Assembly: GCA_024734495.1 (NCBI GenBank) | Contig: JALMQS010000104.1 | Location: forward strand, 372,001 to 436,000 | Direction: 5' to 3' | DNA length: 64,000 bases | Source of the DNA: Forficula auricularia | Taxonomy: Eukaryota; Arthropoda; Insecta; Dermaptera; Forficulidae | Shown: positions 62,490 to 64,000 of the stretch, in pieces | Layout of the letters: each line of letters starts with the position of its first letter | How positions within the stretch are numbered: the stretch's first letter is position 1 | Program-made: the position numbers and the translations under genes | Notes under the pieces: model-generated | Told to the model about the DNA's origin: nothing | The model's input: the letters and a program-made list of their open reading frames with translations, nothing else | Databases searched by the model: none

Positions 62490-62760
62490 GTATCTCAAAG
62501 AGAAACAAAGAGGTTATCCTCTGCTTGATGCAAATAAACATACACACATATATATCGAAATTATATATCTGTATATATTTATTTGTTTGAATCATCAATC
62601 AATTATCAAACATATAAATAATATATATGTATACAGATATATAATTTCGATATATATGTGTGTATGTTTATTTTCATCAAGCAGAGGACAACCTCTTTGT
62701 TTCTCTTTGTGAATCAACAACTCTGCTACTCTCGGCAAAACAAAAACCTTTCAATTAAAG
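62490..62760. mobile_element. foldback element, relative of the outer arms at 10604-11690
   Basis: GTTATCCTCTGCTTGATGCA and TACACACATATATATCGAAA on the left, complements on the right, ending TTGCCGAGAGTAGCAG-type sequence at 62740. About 270 bp, non-coding. Confidence 0.82.
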
Positions 62761-62826
62761 AGTATCTTATTAAAAGGGTATTTCTTAAAAAGAAGATTAT
62801 TATAAAACATTACATCCTATATACAT

Positions 62827-63172
62827 ATATGTTGCAGTAAAAACCCGGTTTTTAGCAAGAACGCGTTCTTACTAGCTAAAACGCGTTTCACTGAATACCT
62901 TTGGGGTAACTAGAGTTTACTGATTGGTTAAGTTTGATTCAAAGGTCTAGAACTCTAGAATCTTCATTTTTGACCTTGCGCCTCATTGTGAGTGTTTATT
63001 TCCAAAATTTTTAAACGAAAATGTCAAAAATTACATCTTCTACAACTTTGATTTTAATTTATGACATTTTCGTTTAAAATTTTTTGAAAATAAACACCCA
63101 AAATCATCTAGTTGCCACAAAGGTATTCAGTGAAACGCGTTTTAACTAGTAAAAACCTGTTACTTTTAAAAT
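62827..63172. mobile_element. foldback/TIR element, relative of 41243-41650
   Basis: GCAGTAAAAACCCGGTTTTT, AAAACGCGTTTCACTGAATA and inner AAATTTTTAAACGAAAATGT with inverted partners. Confidence 0.78.
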
Positions 63173-63647
63173 TTCTAAAAATATCCTCTTTTTAAGTAAT
63201 AATAATATTTATTTACTTTTATCATTATTAAAGATGTTTCACCTTGCACCAACACCACAATCTCTTTTAATTATTATTACATATATTTTCAATAGGTGAC
63301 ACTAAAATAAGGTTTTTTCTAAAAATATGAATAAGAAAAAAAAATTTGACGACAACCAAAAACACCTTTAAAACACCTAAAATTTAACTTTAATCAAAGA
63401 AAAAAACTTACTAATCTAAATCTAATTAACTTTATAATAAATTAAAAGGAATAGACTAAAAAAAAATGAAAATAAATAAGAAAAAAAAGGCATTTTATCT
63501 AAGCTAATAGTGATGTATGTCGTGCAGCGGGCATATTGATTGCTAAGTCGTTATTGCAATAGCCTATATTTTTCGATTTTTTTTTTCTTTTTTTTCTATT
63601 TCTTATCACCTGGCACGTGTTGATGTGTCCAGTTTTGTCTCCTTCAG

Positions 63648-63878
63648 AGCCTGAACCGAAGAAAATGGCATCAGGTGGTGGTGTTGGTGTAGTAGGGGAT
63701 TCAGCTCCGGGCTCGGCCGCGCAGGCAGCGGCTGCCGCCCAGGCTGCTGCAGTAGTGGCTGCAAGAGTCGCCGGGCTTTCCGGGCTGCCCGCAGGACCCC
63801 CGGCCATCGTCCCCCCCTCGCTCATTGGCCCGGTGCAAAATGAAGACATCCGCGTGCCCGACAAAATGGTCGGCCTTA
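63648..63878 (+). CDS. Psi: FUBP/KHSRP/Psi-type protein, coding exon 3
   Basis: 231 bases from after TTCAG to before GTAAGT (63879). In frame it reads EPEPKKMASGGGVGVVGD, then an alanine-rich helix (AAQAAAAAQAAAVVAARVAG), a proline/glycine linker and EDIRVPDKMVGL, ending one base into the next codon. VPD(G/K)MVG is the start of KH domain 1 of FUBP proteins; the GXXG loop should follow in the next exon, beyond the window. Codon use here is GC-rich compared with the surrounding DNA. A 129-codon antisense frame (63499-63888) is a shadow. Confidence 0.9.
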
Positions 63879-64000
63879 GTAAGTTCAAAACATATTATTA
63901 TTCACTTGGATGGTGTTCAAAATACAAACAAATATATTTCAAATATTGATTGACAATTGCGCAAATGCTTCATTATAAGAAATCTAAAAAATACTCATCA
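63879..64000 (+). other. Psi: start of intron 3
   Basis: GTAAGT donor then AT-rich DNA to the window edge. Confidence 0.75.

Larger units (their letters stand above)
61782..63647 (+). other. Psi: intron 2 of the Psi-type gene
   Basis: GTGAGT to CTTCAG. Contains a possible 24-base microexon at 62317-62340, a foldback at 62490-62760 (relative of locus A arms, no hammerhead core seen) and a foldback at 62827-63172 (relative of 41243-41650). Confidence 0.8.

Noticed and set aside
63499..63888. 129-codon minus-strand frame, alanine/proline-rich
   Set aside because: It is the antisense shadow of GC-rich Psi exon 3.

Overview
The window reads as an AT-rich, transposon-dense insect genome. The evidence is canonical GT-AG introns, a conserved animal splicing-regulator gene, insect-type divergent ionotropic receptors, and many insect-typical mobile elements (Ty3/gypsy, mariner, piggyBac-type TTAA elements, hAT, Helitron, Penelope-like, non-LTR retrotransposons, tRNA-derived SINEs). 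I cannot place it to genus; a beetle is plausible but not shown.

Layout. 1-~5.2 kb: 5' part of a decayed gypsy/errantivirus-like LTR element on the minus strand (integrase N-terminus, RNase H, RT, protease, gag, primer site, part of an LTR), with repeat arrays in leader and LTR. ~7.9-29.0 kb: three copies of one intronless ionotropic-receptor gene on the minus strand. IR1 is truncated and frameshifted, IR2 is broken in several places, and IR3 is an intact 585-codon reading frame. The duplicated flanks have been invaded by a mariner, foldback elements, a nearly intact LTR retrotransposon with 376-bp LTRs (17764-22828), Helitrons and a Penelope-like RT fragment. 29-39 kb: hAT-like element, long palindromes, a 5'-truncated LINE, a stray 28S rRNA fragment, and a Helitron interrupted by a second LINE. 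39.6-63.9 kb: first three coding exons of a FUBP/KHSRP/Psi-type KH-domain gene on the plus strand. Its 21.9-kb first intron is a nest of inverted-repeat elements, SINEs and a short tandem array.

The most interesting signals are RNA-structural. (1) At least nine foldback elements carry hammerhead-ribozyme cores in their arms (CTGATGA or CTGAAGA, a stem II, then GAAA and a very short, often self-complementary stem III). Several have a pairing stem I, and several lie inside intron 1 of the Psi-type gene. (2) A ~255-bp tandem unit in the same intron keeps several short stems through sequence change, including a compensatory swap. (3) The young LTR element has no tRNA-type primer site. Its 12 bases after the 5' LTR are the exact complement of 12 bases inside the LTR, as in self-priming Tf1/sushi elements. 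(4) A pair of inverted tRNA-headed SINEs sits inside a 1.5-kb nested palindrome.

All calls come from reading the sequence. No database search, folding program or alignment was run.
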